Part shown: positions 1-8,759 of the stretch, piece by piece
Numbering within the stretch: the first letter of the stretch is position 1
Layout of the letters: every line of letters starts with the position of its first letter
Assembly (NCBI GenBank): GCA_002733865.1
Contig: NVXM01000032.1
Span: forward strand, 19,211 to 83,210
Reading direction: 5' to 3'
DNA from: Sphingopyxis sp.
GTDB lineage: Bacteria; Pseudomonadota; Alphaproteobacteria; Sphingomonadales; Sphingomonadaceae
DNA length: 64,000 bases
Translations under genes and position numbers: made by a program
The notes under the pieces: model-generated
Told to the model about the DNA's origin: nothing
The model's input: the letters and a program-made list of their open reading frames with translations, nothing else
The model's database searches: none

Positions 1-689
1 ATGAAGGGCGATGCCGGATCGGCATTTTCCCACAGACCGCGCGCCAGCTCGGCAAGATCGTGCATAAGCTCGACTGCCACCATATTGGCGGACAGGCCAA
101 GATGGGTCAGGCTGCTGTGCGCTTCGTGGCCCAGCACCTCGACTTCATGCACGGTGATCCCCTTGTGCCCGGTAATCACCTTCATCATCGTCGGCTCGCC
201 GATAATCGCCAGCGCCGGTTTCGGCAGCTTCGCGGCCATCGCCTCAATCATCGCCGGCGCCCCGAGACAGCCGACTTCCTCGTCATAGCTGAACGCCAGA
301 TGCACCGGCTTCGCGCCCTGTTTGAACAGCGGCACCGCGGCCAACGCCAACGCCAGAAAACCCTTCATATCGCAGGTCCCGCGCCCGTGCAGCAGACCGT
401 CTTTTTCGGTCACCGTCCACGGATCGCTGTGCCAGTTCTGGCCATCGACCGGCACCACATCGCTATGGCCGGACAGAATGATTCCGCCTGCGACATCAGG
501 TCCCACGGTAGCGTAAAGATTGGCTTTGGAGGCATCGGCATTGACCACGCGCGTCGATGCGACGCCGTGTTCGGCAAGATAATTCTCGACCCAGGCGATC
601 AGCTCAAGATTGCTGTTCCGCGAGGTGGTGTCGAAGGCGATCAGTGTGGCGAGAATCTCGCGGGCGGCGGGGAGGGGGTTGTCTGTCAT
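1..689 (-). CDS. argE: Acetylornithine deacetylase ArgE, C-terminus cut by window edge
   Basis: This M20-family zinc peptidase would remove the acetyl group from N-acetylornithine in arginine synthesis, in the cytoplasm. Translating the minus strand from the ATG at 689 gives about 229 residues that stay open to base 1. Visible M20 metal and catalytic landmarks are H75-x-D77 in SGHSDVVPVDG, D107 in GTCDMKG, the glutamate pair E137-E138 in YDEEVG and E165 in GEP. The SGHSDVVPVDGQNW stretch favours ArgE over DapE. The dimerisation domain begins with the VITGHKG segment, and the rest is outside the window. A succinyl-diaminopimelate desuccinylase remains a weaker alternative. Confidence 0.88.
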   Translation of the reverse strand, partial: MTDNPLPAAREILATLIAFDTTSRNSNLELIAWVENYLAEHGVASTRVVNADASKANLYATVGPDVAGGIILSGHSDVVPVDGQNWHSDPWTVTEKDGLLHGRGTCDMKGFLALALAAVPLFKQGAKPVHLAFSYDEEVGCLGAPAMIEAMAAKLPKPALAIIGEPTMMKVITGHKGITVHEVEVLGHEAHSSLTHLGLSANMVAVELMHDLAELARGLWENADPASPF

Positions 690-967
690 CGGGATATATT
701 CTTGACAAACTTTACAGTGTTAAAAGAAAGAAAGCGGACTGGCCCGAAATTGGCGTAAATTGGCGGGTTCTGGGGTGAGGATTTTACTTTGGTCATGAGC
801 CGACGACTATCACAACCGGCGTCATGTAGGACAGCAAATTGTGCAGCAGGCGCTGCGCCTGCAACCGGATTGGGGTTTGGGATTGCGGCACTATAGTGCC
901 TCGATCTGTACACTGAAGAGGAGCGGCTCAAGGCTCACTACCCCTCCATGTCCGTAGGTCGCGCCGA

Positions 968-1585
968 CTAACCTCCGTTACCAATCCGTTCGCCGTGATG
1001 CTTCTTGAGCTTGAACGCAAGCCAGCCGAGCATGAATCCGAAGGCGAGGGCGAACAGACCGATCAGCCAGCCAACCGACACTATGGTGGCGGCGGGATCG
1101 GCATACATGATATAAATCATCGCCGCGCCGAACAGGATTGAAATCGCGCCGCTCAGCATCATCAGCCATTCCTGGTCGATTTCCTTGCGCAAGCGGATCG
1201 CAGCACCGATTTCCAGTCCGCCGGTCAATATTGCCCAGATCGCGATCATCGCGACCGTGACAAAAGCATAGCTGACGGTCATCATCAGCGGCATAAGGAC
1301 GAAAAGGACAGCGATAGCCAGACCGGCAATCCCGCGCAGGATCAGCCAGCCCCAGCGATCGGTCTTTCCTTTCGCCCCCTTGACCGCAGCGATGATCGCC
1401 ATGATTCCATCCAAGCCCGCGACGACGGCGAAGAAAAAGGTGAAGGCGACGAGCGCCGAAAAGGGGTAGAGAATGGCGATTACGCCAAGCGCGATCCACA
1501 ACAGGGACCGGATCAGAAAGGCGGTCCAGTTGTGCGCCGGCAAAAGCAGGCGGTCGAATGTCTGGCTTGGTGTGTTTTCGGTCAT
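968..1585 (-). CDS. HdeD/DUF308-family membrane protein
   Basis: A 205-residue protein with about six hydrophobic membrane segments arranged in two-helix blocks, for example around 25-45, 50-70, 85-105, 112-132, 143-163 and 168-190. The N-terminus (LLPAHNWTAFLIRSLLWIALG) and the repeated GWLILRGI-like blocks match the HdeD/DUF308 family, linked to acid stress in enterics. Its molecular activity is unknown. A damaged Hsp20 gene lies about 73 bases upstream (towards 1659) on the same strand, so the two may share transcription. The family call is solid, the stress role is inferred. Confidence 0.85.
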   Translation of the reverse strand: MTENTPSQTFDRLLLPAHNWTAFLIRSLLWIALGVIAILYPFSALVAFTFFFAVVAGLDGIMAIIAAVKGAKGKTDRWGWLILRGIAGLAIAVLFVLMPLMMTVSYAFVTVAMIAIWAILTGGLEIGAAIRLRKEIDQEWLMMLSGAISILFGAAMIYIMYADPAATIVSVGWLIGLFALAFGFMLGWLAFKLKKHHGERIGNGG

Positions 1586-1658
1586 GATCGCTGCTCTCCG
1601 GTCCTGGGGTAAAACGGGTTGGTGGAGGAGCCGACTGGAACGGCCAGCTCCCTAAATG

Positions 1659-1853
1659 TTAATGGCGGCTGCCGCGGTTGATCGGTATTCTATGGCCCAA
1701 ACGAGCCTCTCCCGAAGAGGGAATGGTCACGGTCAGCATGCCGTTGTGGAACTCTGCATTGGCCTTGTCTTTTTCGGTACCCGGCGGCAGCGCGATGCGC
1801 CGCTCGAACCGACCGTCCTGCCGGCTCCAGGGGATCAGATTATGCATATTCAT
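1659..1853 (-). pseudogene. Internally deleted Hsp20/alpha-crystallin remnant
   Basis: The frame encodes only 64 residues. It starts like sphingomonad Hsp20 proteins (MNMHNLIPWSR) and then jumps directly to the last strands of the alpha-crystallin domain (RFERRIALP, then FHNGMLTVTIP, and a RIPI tail). Family members are usually about 150-170 residues, so roughly 85-100 residues holding most of the beta-sandwich are missing. The reading frame is intact. A good ribosome site (AAGGAG, about 8 bases before the ATG at 1853) is retained. It could still be translated as a microprotein, but it cannot form the normal chaperone fold. Confidence 0.75.
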
Positions 1854-2207
1854 ATCTTATCTCCTTTTGCTACTGGATTGAACGAACGTCCGGGCGGTAC
1901 CTATCATTAAAGGTGGTTTCGGGACGGGAAATTTCAAGATCGAACGGGCAAGAAATTGGGGCCAATTTCAAGGAGAGCGACCGGTGAGCGAGCCTCGCTG
2001 GAGGGCAAAAGAGAGGGAGCTGTTAAGGCTGATATGGGCTCGGTCGCAAGCATTGGTGCGTCACCCATTTTCGTCATCCTGAACTTGTTTCAGGACCCCT
2101 TGATGGCGCGCACTGCCGATGGAGATCCTGAAACAAGTTCAGGATGACGACAGTAGGTCACATCCTTCTCCTGCACGGCAGAAGCAACGCAACGACATAA
2201 CCCAGGA
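1854..2207. other. 354-base intergenic stretch
   Basis: This lies between the Hsp20 remnant and the end of the minus-strand peptidase-MA gene. The only structure I see is the REP-like palindrome at 2072-2149. No convincing gene or terminator is visible in the rest. Confidence 0.6.
2072..2149. repeat. REP-like palindrome, family A copy 1
   Basis: Two inverted arms, CGTCATCCTGAACTTGTTTC and its complement ending GTTCAGGATGACG, flank a loop of about 25 bases. The same arms recur at 46719-46798. It is extragenic and could fold into a long hairpin. Confidence 0.85.
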
Positions 2208-3719
2208 TCAATCCGCGCTCGGCTTTGCCTCCACGGCCTGCGCCGCCTTTGCCTCCGCTTCTTTCATCAGCTCTTGGGCCGCTTCAGACAGGGAGGAGCG
2301 GTGCGGGCTGTAGGCTAGCGGGCCGAGCGTCGCTGCCGCCCACGCGAATTTTCCGTCTGTCATATATTGATTGGCATTCATCCAGCGCAGCTGCGGATCA
2401 TAGGGGGCCAGCTCCAGTGCGCGCTGCAGGCCCTGTACGGCGATTGCTGGCGGACTAAGGCCTTGTTGCCGGTAGCTGAGATAGAATTGCATCAACGGAA
2501 TGGGATTATCATTTTCAATCCGGTTCACTTTGACAAACTGGCTGCGAGCCGCTTGCCAGGCGGCATCGAAATCTTCCGCGTCGGGGGCCATGCGGGCCAG
2601 CGCATAGCCCTTCTGGATATGGGCATTGATCCGGTTCGGATCGGCAGCGATGGCGCGGTCCGCTGCAGCAATCGCTTCCTTGTCATTGCCTGCATCATAT
2701 TCGGCCTCTGCCAGAGCCGACTGGACGAACGGATCGCCGGGATATTTTGCCCCCACCTCTCTGGCTTCGGGGAGCAAGGCAGCGGCTTGCTCTTCGTCGA
2801 CGCCGCGTTTCGAGCGGATTAGGATCGGTATCATCTCGGCTTCTGCCGCATTCAGCCGACGAATATTGATCGGCCCGGTTTTCAGATATTTTGGCGGAAT
2901 ATTGTAAGTGGTGATCTTGCGCTGTTTGAGATAGCTGGCGAGATCCCGATCCAGTTGCGACAAGTCGCCAAAAGCTTCGGTGGCGGCGTCGATCTCGGTT
3001 TTTCCCTTTGCCAGCGCCAGCAGATAGCCGTCCATCTGGCCTTTGCGCTCTGCGGAAAAGTGCAGCATGTGATAGAGCGCCCAGCTTTGTCCGTAAAAAC
3101 TGTCATAGCGTCGGGATTTGTTGGCCTGATAGGCCTGGGTATCGAGCAACAACTCGATCGGCACGTCCTGGGCGAGCGCCAGTTCATAGGCGCGATTTTT
3201 CGACGAAAGACCCAGACCGACGCTGCCGTCGCTGCCGAATTTTGCGGTGCCGAAAAATTCGGCATAGCCTTCGGCAAACCACAAGGGATAGGCCCGTGCC
3301 GATGCGCTGAGCAGAAAATGATGGGCATATTCATGCAGCAACACGGCTTCGGACTGGGAGATTTCGTGGCGCCCCGTCCTGACTTCCGGGATGATGGCGA
3401 AGGAACCACCGGCCCGCGGGACGTAGAAGCCCTGGAGATATTTATTATTTTCGCCCGCCAGCTCACGCACGTCGCGGGCACTGCTCAACGCATAGATAGT
3501 CACGCGATTGGAGGGGCTGGTTTTCTCTGCGGGCCGATTGAACAGAAACCGCATCGCGTCGTGATAGCGCTCAAGGCGCTCGGCGAAGTCGCGGACGTCC
3601 GATTCCTTCTGATCCGAATAGATCAGAAAATGATCGCTGCTCGCTTCTTGCCATGCCGCCTTGGCCGGGAATGCGGAAAGCAGCAATGCGCAGCAGAAAA
3701 AACTGAAAGATCTGAACAT
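2208..3719 (-). CDS. Peptidase-MA-like / TPR secreted protein
   Basis: A 503-residue protein with an N-terminal signal peptide (MFRSFSFFCCALLLSAFPAKA). It has a gluzincin-type HEYAHHFLL motif near residue 130, followed by FAEGYAEFF, where the glutamate would be the third metal ligand. The C-terminal half has TPR-like helices (for example YPGDPFVQSALAEAEYDAG). This matches DUF1570/peptidase-MA-like proteins, probably periplasmic. I chose the ATG at 3719 because it opens the signal peptide; an upstream TTG at 3773 would add 18 residues encoded by a terminator hairpin. Substrate unknown. Confidence 0.75.
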   Translation of the reverse strand: MFRSFSFFCCALLLSAFPAKAAWQEASSDHFLIYSDQKESDVRDFAERLERYHDAMRFLFNRPAEKTSPSNRVTIYALSSARDVRELAGENNKYLQGFYVPRAGGSFAIIPEVRTGRHEISQSEAVLLHEYAHHFLLSASARAYPLWFAEGYAEFFGTAKFGSDGSVGLGLSSKNRAYELALAQDVPIELLLDTQAYQANKSRRYDSFYGQSWALYHMLHFSAERKGQMDGYLLALAKGKTEIDAATEAFGDLSQLDRDLASYLKQRKITTYNIPPKYLKTGPINIRRLNAAEAEMIPILIRSKRGVDEEQAAALLPEAREVGAKYPGDPFVQSALAEAEYDAGNDKEAIAAADRAIAADPNRINAHIQKGYALARMAPDAEDFDAAWQAARSQFVKVNRIENDNPIPLMQFYLSYRQQGLSPPAIAVQGLQRALELAPYDPQLRWMNANQYMTDGKFAWAAATLGPLAYSPHRSSLSEAAQELMKEAEAKAAQAVEAKPSAD

Positions 3720-3721
3720 GG

Positions 3722-3771
3722 AAAAGCCCCTGTGCCTGCCTCCGGTATAAGTCGGAAGCAAGCACAGGGGC
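3722..3771 (-). terminator. Rho-independent terminator after the DUF885 gene, abutting the next start codon
   Basis: On the minus strand, arms at 3771-3753 and 3744-3726 pair at 17 of 19 positions around an 8-base loop and are followed by TTTT. The hairpin ends just before the ATG at 3719, so it also covers the ribosome-binding region of the peptidase-MA gene. It may attenuate or gate that gene. Confidence 0.75.
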
Positions 3772-3793
3772 AATGGTTAGTTCAGCAAATTGT

Positions 3794-5626
3794 CTATTTC
3801 TGCGAAGCAACCCAGTCGCGGATTTTCGTCTCCAGCACGGTCATCGGCAGCGCGCCGGTGTTCAGCACCTGATTGTGGAATTCGCGAACATCGAACTTGT
3901 CGCCGAGCGCGTCCTGGGCTTCTTTCTTCAGCCGCTGGATGGTCAGCGCGCCGATCTTGTAGGCCAGCGCCTGCGAAGGGATCGCGATATAGCGTTCGAC
4001 TTCGGCGGTCGCATCGGTTTTGCCCATGCTGCTGTTGTCGAGCATATACTGGATCGCCTGGTCGCGGGTCCAGCCCTTGCTGTGCAGGCCGGTGTCTACG
4101 ACCAGCCGCATCGCGCGCAGCATTTCGTCATCGAGATGGCCGAAGCGCTGATAGGGATCGGTGTAGAGGCCCATCGGGTAGCCGAGCTTCTCGGCATAGA
4201 GCGCCCAGCCCTCGACGAAAGCGGTGTTGCCGCCGAAGCGCATGAAGTTGGGCAGGTCGGTATTTTCCTGGGCCAGCGAAATCTGGAAGTGATGGCCCGG
4301 CGCGCCTTCGTGCAGATAGAGCGTGGTGATACCCGATGTGCTGCGCGAGGGCAGGTCATAGGCGTTGAAATAGAAGACACCGGGACGCGAACCATCGGGC
4401 GTGCCGCTCTGGTAGGAGCCGCCGGCCTGGAATTTCTCGATCGATTCATCATAGGGCCGAATTTCGAGCGGTGATTTGGGCAGTATCTTGAATTGCTCGC
4501 CGATCTTGGCGTCGACCTTCTTGCCGATGTCATAATAGGCCTGCGTCAGACCTTCGCGGGAGTCGGGATGGAATTTCGGGTCGGTGCGGAGATATTCGAA
4601 AAATTCGGACAGGGTGCCCTCATAGCCGACCTCGTCCTTGATCGCTTCCATCTCGGTCTTGATCCGGGCCACTTCGCTGAGTCCGAGATTGTGGATATAG
4701 TCTGCCTTGAGCGGCAGGGTCGTCGTGTTCTCGATCAGATTTTGATAGAGAATGTCGCCGCCCTTCATCGCACTGAGCCCGACGCCTTCGCGAGCGACCG
4801 GCAGATATTCATTTTTCAGGAAATCGTGCATCCGCTGATAAGCCGCGAAAATATCAGTGGTCGCAGCCGCATATTCCTTGGTCAGGCGGGCCTTGTCGGC
4901 ATCGCTAAAATCTTCCGGGAAGTTTTTCGTCGGGGCCATGAACGGGCTGTTGTCGAGACCGAGGGCAATCTGGGTGGCGAGCTGTTCGATAACGTTGTTG
5001 ATCGTCAATTTGGTTTCGACCACGCCGCTTTCCATGCCTTCGCGGAACCGGTCGATCGAACGATCGCTGATCTCGATGAACTGCTTGTGGCGTTTGAGAT
5101 TGTCTTCGTAATTTTTGACGGTCTTGAACGGGGCCGCACCCTTGCCGGACGCGAAGTCCGGATAGAAGGTGTGGAAGCCGCTGAAATGGTTGACCGGGCG
5201 GACCACGGTCAGCGCCATGATTTCGTCGGAATAGCCCTTGAGCGCCTGCTGCTTGTCGCGCTTGAACACGTCATAGGCAATCTTGTCGGTGGCGCTCAAT
5301 TTGCTGCGGTCGATTTTCTCCAGCGCCGCCAGTTCAGCACTTTCGGCGGCTTTTTCGCCGGCGAAATATTCGTCGCTGATATAATCGCCGAGCTGGTCGG
5401 CATAGCGTTCGTCGCCTCGGAAAAGGGCACCGATCGGATTGCGCCTGAGGTTTTCCTCATCGCTTTTGGCGAACAAAGCCTTCAACTTTTCGCCCTCGGT
5501 CATCTCTGCATCTTCATGATGCTCGATGGCCGCTGCGCTGGCTGCGGTCAGCGGCTGGGCCATGGCGATGCTGCCGGTGGCGAGCAGACTGGTGCCGAGA
5601 AGGAGAGCGAGAGATGGCTTGATCAT
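3794..5626 (-). CDS. DUF885-family secreted protein
   Basis: A 610-residue protein with a signal peptide (LLGTSLLATGSIAMA). The C-terminal half carries the DUF885 hallmark HEGAPGHHFQ, an HExxxHH-type putative metal site, followed by FVEGWALYAEKLG, which probably supplies another acidic ligand. The family is thought to be metallopeptidase-related and is common in sphingomonads, but the substrate is not established. It precedes the peptidase-MA gene on the same strand, separated by a terminator hairpin, so the two are probably only partly co-expressed. Confidence 0.85.
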   Translation of the reverse strand: MIKPSLALLLGTSLLATGSIAMAQPLTAASAAAIEHHEDAEMTEGEKLKALFAKSDEENLRRNPIGALFRGDERYADQLGDYISDEYFAGEKAAESAELAALEKIDRSKLSATDKIAYDVFKRDKQQALKGYSDEIMALTVVRPVNHFSGFHTFYPDFASGKGAAPFKTVKNYEDNLKRHKQFIEISDRSIDRFREGMESGVVETKLTINNVIEQLATQIALGLDNSPFMAPTKNFPEDFSDADKARLTKEYAAATTDIFAAYQRMHDFLKNEYLPVAREGVGLSAMKGGDILYQNLIENTTTLPLKADYIHNLGLSEVARIKTEMEAIKDEVGYEGTLSEFFEYLRTDPKFHPDSREGLTQAYYDIGKKVDAKIGEQFKILPKSPLEIRPYDESIEKFQAGGSYQSGTPDGSRPGVFYFNAYDLPSRSTSGITTLYLHEGAPGHHFQISLAQENTDLPNFMRFGGNTAFVEGWALYAEKLGYPMGLYTDPYQRFGHLDDEMLRAMRLVVDTGLHSKGWTRDQAIQYMLDNSSMGKTDATAEVERYIAIPSQALAYKIGALTIQRLKKEAQDALGDKFDVREFHNQVLNTGALPMTVLETKIRDWVASQK

Positions 5627-5751
5627 AGACTGTTCCTATCGAAAAACTGTTATGCCCAGCTAACACGGCAAAGTTTCACTCGCAACGAATTCTCCGGGCC
5701 GCTGAAGTCGTTGGTCGAAGCTGGTCGTGCGTTGATCCGGTGGCGGCCGGC

Positions 5752-6453
5752 TCAACCCTCGTCCCGACCCTGCCACTGGTTCAGGCGGAACCATTTGGTG
5801 ATGATATATTTGGTGCCCTGCTCGACCGGCTTTCCCGCGTGCAGGCTGTTGATATTCGGGGTGCCGTCCGGGAGCATGTTGTTCCAGATCAGCAGCATGC
5901 CGCGGCGCGGTTCGACCTGATATTCCAGCTGCGGGAAAGCGGTCGCGCCGCCGCTCTCGGGTTCGTTGAGATAGGCCATGGCGGTCCAGGTGCGCTGTCC
6001 GCCGTTGGGACCTTCATATTCCCAATATTTCTCGCTTTCGTGGAAATAGTCGTGATGATCCTTGAACTGCTGGCCCGGATGGTATCGCTGCCCTTGCAGG
6101 ATTTCGCTGTTCGCTCGCGGCAGGCCCATCAGGTCGCAGATCGACTGGTCGATACGACGGATATCCGGGTCGGCGGGATCGACATTGCAGCTGTAGCTGG
6201 TGCGATAGCCCGCTTTCTGGGTCCCTTCATACAGGGTCGATGGCTGGCTGTCGCTGTCAATCATGGCGATCAGCAGGTCGCAATCGGCGTCGCTGAGAAA
6301 ATTCTGGTGGACATATAGCTGCACGAACGGGCTTTCCAGCCACTGCACCCGGGGATGGGCGTTCAGTGTGTCTGTGACATGCCGACCGATCGCCGCCATC
6401 CGCCGCGGGCTGGCGTAACGCTCGGTCTGCTTTTTCGAAAACCCCTTGGCCAT
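5752..6453 (-). CDS. Prolyl 4-hydroxylase-like 2OG-Fe(II) oxygenase
   Basis: A 233-residue protein with a P4Hc-type oxygenase domain. The iron site is the H-x-D pair in the DHHDYF segment and the distal histidine in SLHAGKPV. The 2-oxoglutarate binding lysine is probably in GTKYIITKWFR. RTWTAMAYLN and GGATAFP are typical core strands. The protein would hydroxylate a protein or peptide using oxygen and 2-oxoglutarate; its target is unknown. The stop is only 9 bases from the amidohydrolase gene region upstream, so the two minus-strand genes may be transcribed together. Confidence 0.85.
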   Translation of the reverse strand: MAKGFSKKQTERYASPRRMAAIGRHVTDTLNAHPRVQWLESPFVQLYVHQNFLSDADCDLLIAMIDSDSQPSTLYEGTQKAGYRTSYSCNVDPADPDIRRIDQSICDLMGLPRANSEILQGQRYHPGQQFKDHHDYFHESEKYWEYEGPNGGQRTWTAMAYLNEPESGGATAFPQLEYQVEPRRGMLLIWNNMLPDGTPNINSLHAGKPVEQGTKYIITKWFRLNQWQGRDEG

Positions 6454-6462
6454 GGTCGCAGC

Positions 6463-7743
6463 CTAGTCGATGACGTGACCGCGCACCATCACCCAGTCGA
6501 CCTCTTCGAGCTTGCGGACATCATCCAGCGGATTGCCGTCGAGCGCGATCAGGTCCGCCGAATAGCCGACCGCGATGCGGCCAATTTCATTGTCCATGTC
6601 GAGCATCTTGGCGGCGACGGTGGTGGCACTGGCGACAGCTTCGCGGGGCGTCAGACCGGCATCGACCATCAGCTGCAGTTCCTCGGCATTGCGGCCATGG
6701 TTGAAGACACCCGCATCGGTCCCAAAGGCGACCGGCACGCCCATCTGCTTCGCCATGCTGACCGCTTTGCCGACCTTGCCCATGGTCATCCGGATCTTCT
6801 CCTCGACCACAGGTGTGTAGATACCCTTGCCGAGCCGCTCGCTTACACCCTTGAACGCCATCAAGGTCGGGATCATCGCGGTGCCGTTGGCCTTCATGAC
6901 TTTCAGCGCCGCCTCATCGGCGAAGGTGCCATGTTCGATCGTGTCGATACCCGCGCGCGCCGCGGCCTCAATGCCGCGTGCGCCATGAGCGTGAGCCATG
7001 ACTTTCAGGCCGAGCGAATGAGCGGTGTCGGCGATCGACTGCATCTCGTCGCTGGTGAACTGGGCATCCAGCCCGCGGCCTTGCTGAGACAATACGCCGC
7101 CGGTGGCGGTGATCTTGATGATATCGGAACCGGCGCGGGAAGCCTTGCGGACCTTGGCGGCGCATTCGACCGTGCCGGTACAGCTATAGCCGCTGGTCAG
7201 CAGGTCGTTCACATCTTCGGTAAAGCCGGACACGTCACCATGGCCGCCGACAATCGCGAGGGCCGGGCCAGCGGCGATGATGCGCGGGCCGGGAATGATG
7301 CCCTCGGCGGTGCCGCGGCGCAGCGAGAAGGCGCTATATTGCGAAGATCCGGCTTCGCGCACCGTAGTAAACCCGGCTTTCGCGGTGATCAGCGCATTTT
7401 TTGCGCCTACGACCACGCCCCATTCGGCGGGCTCGGTGGTTGCCTTCCAGAAATCGCCGCCGGGATCGCCGGTCAGATGGACATGCAGATCGATCAGGCC
7501 GGGCATGACGGTCTTGGTGCTGAGATCGATGATGGTCGCGCCCGGGTCGTCTACCGGCTCGGAACCGCGTCTTATGTCGGCTATCTTGCCATCGCGGACA
7601 ATGATCGTCGCCGGCCCGCTAGGCGCAGAGGCCGCATCGGTCAGCAGGTTGCCGACGCGGATGATCTGGTCCTGAGCCATGGCACTGGTCGATACCATCC
7701 CCAGTGCCAGCGTGGATATGGTCAGGCTGAGCGCGCGTATCAT
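6463..7743 (-). CDS. Secreted amidohydrolase (Xaa-Pro dipeptidase/imidazolonepropionase-like)
   Basis: A 426-residue amidohydrolase-superfamily enzyme with a signal peptide (MIRALSLTISTLALGMVSTSAMA). Metal landmarks are HVHLT after the PGLIDL strand, HAHG, EHGTFAD, and the aspartate in FGTDAGVFNHG. The last strand, ADLIALDGNPLDD, closes the composite beta domain. Related enzymes act on cyclic amides, prolyl dipeptides or lactones, so the substrate is open. The ATG at 7743 is preferred because upstream in-frame sequence is not protein-like and the signal peptide starts here. Confidence 0.85.
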   Translation of the reverse strand: MIRALSLTISTLALGMVSTSAMAQDQIIRVGNLLTDAASAPSGPATIIVRDGKIADIRRGSEPVDDPGATIIDLSTKTVMPGLIDLHVHLTGDPGGDFWKATTEPAEWGVVVGAKNALITAKAGFTTVREAGSSQYSAFSLRRGTAEGIIPGPRIIAAGPALAIVGGHGDVSGFTEDVNDLLTSGYSCTGTVECAAKVRKASRAGSDIIKITATGGVLSQQGRGLDAQFTSDEMQSIADTAHSLGLKVMAHAHGARGIEAAARAGIDTIEHGTFADEAALKVMKANGTAMIPTLMAFKGVSERLGKGIYTPVVEEKIRMTMGKVGKAVSMAKQMGVPVAFGTDAGVFNHGRNAEELQLMVDAGLTPREAVASATTVAAKMLDMDNEIGRIAVGYSADLIALDGNPLDDVRKLEEVDWVMVRGHVID

Positions 7744-8003
7744 CAAATGTCTCCTTATTTCGGTGCGCTTTTGCTTGCAGCTGAGACAAGTTGCAACAGG
7801 AAAGGGTGATGCGGTGTCCCTCCCGTTCGGGTTGGGCGCTCGGTCTCCGGCTGCGGGAACTGGATTTCGCCGCCCCTTGCGCGGCCGGGGCCGCCCCCCC
7901 GAATTGACAAGACGGGCCGTTTCGGCGATGATTTGGCTGATGACAGCTTCGAGCCGTATCAACTCCTGTTCCGGCTGGTCTGTTTATTTTTAGGAGATTT
8001 ATC

Positions 8004-8630
8004 ATGCGCCTCCCTCTTGCTTTGCTAGCCCTCGCCGCGACCGCGCCCCTTCTGGCGCAGTCCGCCCCAGAAGTGCCGGGACAGGTCGACGCAAGCCGCG
8101 TCGTCGCCGGCAGCTATTCTGCGGACCCTTCCCATTCGCTGATCGCGTGGGAGGTGAATCATTTCGGCTTCAGCGATTATATCGGCCTGTTCGGCGATGT
8201 GGCAGGCACACTGACCATTGACCCCGACAATCTTTCGGAGGCCAGCGTCGATGTGACGATTCCGGTCGCCAAGGTGACCACCGCCAGCGCCGGGTTGACT
8301 GACCATTTGCTGCGCCCTGGCAAAGATGGTGCGAAGCCGGATTTCTTCGGCCCAGAACCAAGCGACGCCCGCTTTGTCTCGACCAGCGTCGACGCCACCG
8401 GCAATACCGCGATGATCGAGGGCGATCTGACACTGAATGGCATTACCAAGCCGGTGACGCTGGACGCCGAATTCACGGGCGCGGGGAACAATCCCTTCAA
8501 CAAGAAGCTCACCGTCGGCTTTTCCGCGACCACAATGATCAAGCGCAGCGATTTCGGCATAGATGCCGTTCTGCCGCTGGTCTCGGACTCTGTCGAGCTT
8601 GAAATTCACGTCGCATTTGAAAAGGACTGA
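8004..8630 (+). CDS. YceI-family periplasmic lipid-binding protein
   Basis: A 208-residue protein with a cleavable signal (LPLALLALAATAPLLAQSA). The YceI lipocalin-like fold is shown by YSADPSHSLIAWEVNHFGFSD near the N-terminus, then VDVTIPVAKVTT, DARFVSTSV and DLTLNGITKPVTLD. YceI proteins bind polyprenyl or other isoprenoid lipids in the periplasm. The ATG follows AGGAG. The gene is divergent from the amidohydrolase across 260 bases that should contain both promoters, although I see no clear promoter boxes there. Confidence 0.9.
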   Translation: MRLPLALLALAATAPLLAQSAPEVPGQVDASRVVAGSYSADPSHSLIAWEVNHFGFSDYIGLFGDVAGTLTIDPDNLSEASVDVTIPVAKVTTASAGLTDHLLRPGKDGAKPDFFGPEPSDARFVSTSVDATGNTAMIEGDLTLNGITKPVTLDAEFTGAGNNPFNKKLTVGFSATTMIKRSDFGIDAVLPLVSDSVELEIHVAFEKD

Positions 8631-8759
8631 TCGCAGGCATGGCCGGTGCAGGCTCGGTTGGCACTCCTGCCAGCCAGCCTGCGTCGCAGCAGTTTCTGCC
8701 TGGGCGCTGAAAGCTGCCGCTGGCCCTGTACCGGCCGGCTGGCGGCCGGCCAATCCCAG

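Noticed and set aside
686..931. An 81-codon minus frame upstream of argE
   Set aside because: It overlaps the argE start and has no recognisable features. The 690-967 gap is better read as the argE upstream region.
4493..5920. A 475-codon open frame on the plus strand
   Set aside because: Antisense to the DUF885 gene; a codon-bias shadow typical of GC-rich DNA.
8727..8750. GGCCGGC-rich inverted repeat between the YceI and cytochrome genes
   Set aside because: It could fold, but there is no T run on either strand and the sequence is simple GC repeats, so I do not call a terminator.
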